Assembly (NCBI GenBank): GCA_963693305.1
Contig: OY855912.1
Location: 312,501 to 376,500 of the forward strand
Source: Meandrina meandrites
Taxonomy: Eukaryota > Cnidaria > Anthozoa > Scleractinia > Meandrinidae
Direction of reading: 5' to 3'
DNA: 64,000 nt
Shown: positions 61,467 to 64,000 of the stretch, in pieces
Layout: each line of letters opens with the position of its first letter
Numbering within the stretch: position 1 is the first letter of the stretch
The notes under the pieces: model-generated
Databases searched by the model: none
Seen by the model: only the letters and a program-made list of their open reading frames with translations
What the model was told of the DNA's origin: nothing
Translations under genes and position numbers: made by a program

Positions 61467-61912
61467 AGTTTGGGAGAACTCGAAAAAGCTGTGGAAACAC
61501 AGCATTTCTCTCTTCCACTAGTGTTTCTATTAAACAATTAGATTATGAGCTCGAAATTTCTATCACGCATAGAAATCGAGAGCGAATAACCTACTTGTTC
61601 TAGTATAAATCTTTTCTGGAACAGCCTCGACCAGTAAACTGTCTAAATCTTCTTCACGGACACTTCGAAAACATAAAGAAGCGGCCGCCATTTTGTTAGC
61701 AAGAGCATACTGCAACGCTGCTCAATATCTATCACAGAATAGATAGTGGGTAGCGTCAGAGCGCGGAATTTGTGATAGAACGCTAGGAGATTTATACTAA
61801 AACTCGATAGAAACACGGTACGTGTTTTCTATTTCTTAAATTGCTTAACCGTTATCAGAGTTAGGAAAAGGACACGTATGTTCAAAATTTTTTTTCCTAA
61901 TCTTCTTCACAG

Positions 61913-62148
61913 AGCAAGAGCGCTATGAAAAAGCGAAGTTTGAAGATGGCATGCTTCTCGTGGACGATCGATGGCTTCAAAATTAGGGCTTCACAGATTT
62001 TGCAAAGCAAAGATAAGAAGCCCATGACAAGCGGAGATTTCGAATTTGACGGGATGCGATGGAGGATGGTTCTGTTCATCGAATCGATAAAATGCAACCT
62101 TTACCTCCAACTAAAGACAGCTGTGAATCCAGTGAGGGCTGCAATCAG
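61913..62148 (+). CDS. MATH-domain exon, first half
   Basis: The exon follows a strong polypyrimidine tract and CACAG acceptor and ends at CAATCAG, then GTAAAC. It opens in phase 0 with a Lys-rich segment. It then encodes the start of a MATH/TRAF-C beta sandwich: FSWTIDGFK, a central SGDFEFDGMRWRMVLFI and YLQLKTA. These match the MATH pattern of an F-x-W-x-I strand, then Ser-x-x-Phe, then G-x-x-W-x-hydrophobic. It ends in phase 2, matching the next exon. Confidence 0.7.
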
Positions 62149-62463
62149 GTAAACATTTAACATAAATCCCAGCATAAAACACAGGTGTGCAATGTCAGTA
62201 ACTCTATTTTTTAGGGAAAGAAAAATGAAAAAAAATAATAAAAAGTGCTCGATCAAATGTTTGGAATAGAGAATACAGAAAAGAGTTCCTTTGACGTTTA
62301 TTGGACGGACTGTCAATTGAATTAACGAGCCAGTGACGCTATTTCATTCTTTTTTTTTTTTCTCGTGCGACCAAAGTTTGGTTGAAATTTAAGGAAAATC
62401 ATAAATAATACTCCTTTGGCAGAGAAAAACCAAGAAGTTCAAAGAAACAAAAATGAAAAATGA

Positions 62464-62547
<84 letters not shown>

Positions 62548-62587
62548 TATTATTATCATTATTATTAAATTCCTCTATTTCTTACAG
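62149..62587 (+). other. Intron with long (TTA)n tract
   Basis: GT at 62,149 and AG at 62,587 bound an AT-rich intron. It contains a (TTA)n microsatellite at about 62,464-62,567 that reaches within 20 bp of the acceptor. Confidence 0.65.
62464..62567 (+). repeat. (TTA)n microsatellite
   Basis: About 34 TTA units with two interruptions (TTACTA, ATCATT). Poly-Ile and poly-Leu ORFs over it are artefacts. Confidence 0.95.
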
Positions 62588-62771
62588 ATTTGTAATCGGG
62601 TCGACCTTACAAGCACCCATGGTTATAAACCTGGAACCTGAAGAACGCATCAAGGAAGGACAAATGTATGGCACGGAGTTGTCGCTTAGCTCCATGGAAA
62701 AGTTGGCGGAGGAAAGCTCAGGATTTTTGTCCATTGACATTTTTATTGAAATAATTTGTTTTTCGATGTAG
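62588..62771 (+). CDS. MATH-domain exon, second half, with stop
   Basis: It starts after CTTACAG in phase 2 and continues the MATH domain in frame: a strand at the junction, a Leu/Ser-rich segment, then ESSGFLSIDIFIEI. This fits the final strands of the MATH fold (GFL then hydrophobic alternation). TAG at 62,769-62,771 ends the protein. Matching phases across both introns support the gene model. Alternative donors inside the last codons cannot be excluded. Confidence 0.65.
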
Positions 62772-64000
62772 GAAAGCAAGGGTGAGTTAAGACCGTATCA
62801 TTGGTTTGACAAAGTTGGCAATTTTTTCATGTTTGGCATTTGCAATTCCTCGTAATCTTCATAAATCAAAACGATCCTTGTTTATTTTCAGGTGATTATT
62901 GCTTGATAGGCGTTTTTCTACGTCAGAAAAAAAAATATTTAGATAATTTCTTTAATTTGAAACTAATCAGAAAAATGACTTTAAAATACAGTGACAAAGC
63001 CCCTGAAAATAGATGTAAATCAAATTCTCTTGATGAAAATAGTTTTGTTTTCTGCTGCGGAGAGGACATATTGTGTAAAAGATTAAGATATCTGTACATA
63101 TGGATTCACAGTGACTAAAGCAAAAAAAAAGAACTTGTTGCGTCAAAAATCAAGTGCCCTGTTTATCTAAAAGTTCTGTTTGTTTTGAACAAAGAATTTT
63201 TCAGGCTAAGACAATGGGAAACAGATTAATTTAGTTGTATGCGACTTTTAAACGAAAGAACGATGTAAATGTGTGATGAACGCCGATATATTTTTAGCTT
63301 GACTGAAAATACAAAAGAGTACAATGTTCAGAATAAAAGTTCATGTTTTTTAGCCACTTGTGTGTAATAACTTAGTTTTCAAATTAGATCAAAAGAAAAA
63401 CATTTAAATAATATTTTAAAAGAAATGTCATCCACGTCATAACAAAAAAAAAAGGAGTAGCAAGAGACAAAGTAAACAACGTAACATTCAAATAAAGTTG
63501 GTGTCTCGTGAAGGCGAAATTTCAGTTCCAAGCATTACGCTTGGAAAAGTTAAGGTACATAGCTATAGTGCATATACGACCCATACATTCACGTCGTATT
63601 GGGGGACAAATCCGAGTGAATGTTAGAAATAACTTTAACTTTTACTTCTCTTACTCAAAACAAGAGAGTGCCGAAGTATAAATAATGAACGTGAACCAAG
63701 CGTATTAAATTTAGGGATCACAACCACTTGTCACCATGCTAGTGGTATAATCTAAAACACTTGTGCGGGGATCGTTGTTTAGGACTAGGAGACTGTGTTT
63801 AGCCTGTTTATAAATTAACAGCACAGTGCCCTGCGCTTGAGACCTGTGGAATGTGAACCAGCAGTGGTAAGAAAGTCTTTCTTAGAGGGGGTGGGGAAGA
63901 ATACTGGCAATCATGATAACTTCTAAAAATTTGAGCTCTTGAACACTATCACCCATTTCGGTGCAGCGGCAGGAGATCGCCAACATAATGGCGACGTTAA
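62772..64000 (+). other. AT-rich 3' flank
   Basis: No convincing coding region on either strand; the short ORF at 62,840-63,118 has no coding character. Possible polyadenylation signals AATAAA lie at 63,332-63,337 and 63,491-63,496. I see no RNA gene or mobile element. Confidence 0.5.
63332..63337 (+). terminator. Candidate AATAAA polyadenylation signal for the MATH gene
   Basis: The first AATAAA downstream of the stop at 62,771, about 560 bp away, followed by a T-rich stretch. A second copy lies at 63,491-63,496. AT-rich context makes chance occurrence easy. Confidence 0.35.

Noticed and set aside
62453..62771. Poly-Ile and poly-Leu proteins
   Set aside because: They are translations of the (TTA)n intronic microsatellite; only the part after the acceptor at 62,587 is coding.

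Overview
The window looks like nuclear DNA of an invertebrate animal. It has an intron-bearing TRAF/MATH-type gene, two tyrosine-recombinase retrotransposons of Ngaro/DIRS type, about 40 kb of satellite DNA, and a block of broken GC-rich genes resembling an endogenised large DNA virus. There are no ribosome-binding sites, operons or bacterial mobile elements. I cannot name the species.

Layout. (1) 1-7,330: GC-rich, gene-dense, virus-like block. Two rightward coding regions (1-2,015, perhaps one original gene, and 2,207-5,848) and one leftward coding region (7,330-5,905) all carry frameshifts and/or in-frame stops, so the block reads as decayed. (2) 7,330-10,432: a 152-bp satellite. (3) 10,433-49,107: a second satellite made of 7-bp words (28/35/42-bp units). 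It runs in one orientation to about 14,806 and in the other after that. It is interrupted by element 1 (27,789-34,270) and element 2 (42,613-48,918). (4) 49,106-60,668: the 152-bp satellite again, in inverted orientation, with higher-order structure. (5) 60,669-64,000: AT-rich DNA with three exons of a TRAF-zinc-finger plus MATH-domain gene.

The two retrotransposons are homologous but well diverged. On the minus strand each has the order A1 - SGNH hydrolase - gag-like protein - reverse transcriptase/RNase H - tyrosine recombinase - B1 - A2 - B2, the split-direct-repeat architecture of Ngaro/PAT-type elements. A and B repeats within each element are identical or differ at about 1% of positions, and most ORFs are intact, so both insertions look recent. 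Both sit in the same orientation at exactly the same position, the dyad centre of GTAT^ATAC, inside a rare TATA-rich variant block of the heptamer satellite. Nine further blocks are unoccupied. One of them, at 10,562-10,598, is the inverted-arm counterpart of the site element 2 occupies. Satellite-site-specific integration by this retroelement lineage is the most interesting observation here.

The satellites form a mirror: 152-bp type A, type B, heptamer array, (orientation switch), heptamer array, type B, type A. Private monomer variants recur in mirrored order, which implies an inverted duplication followed by unequal expansion of the right arm.
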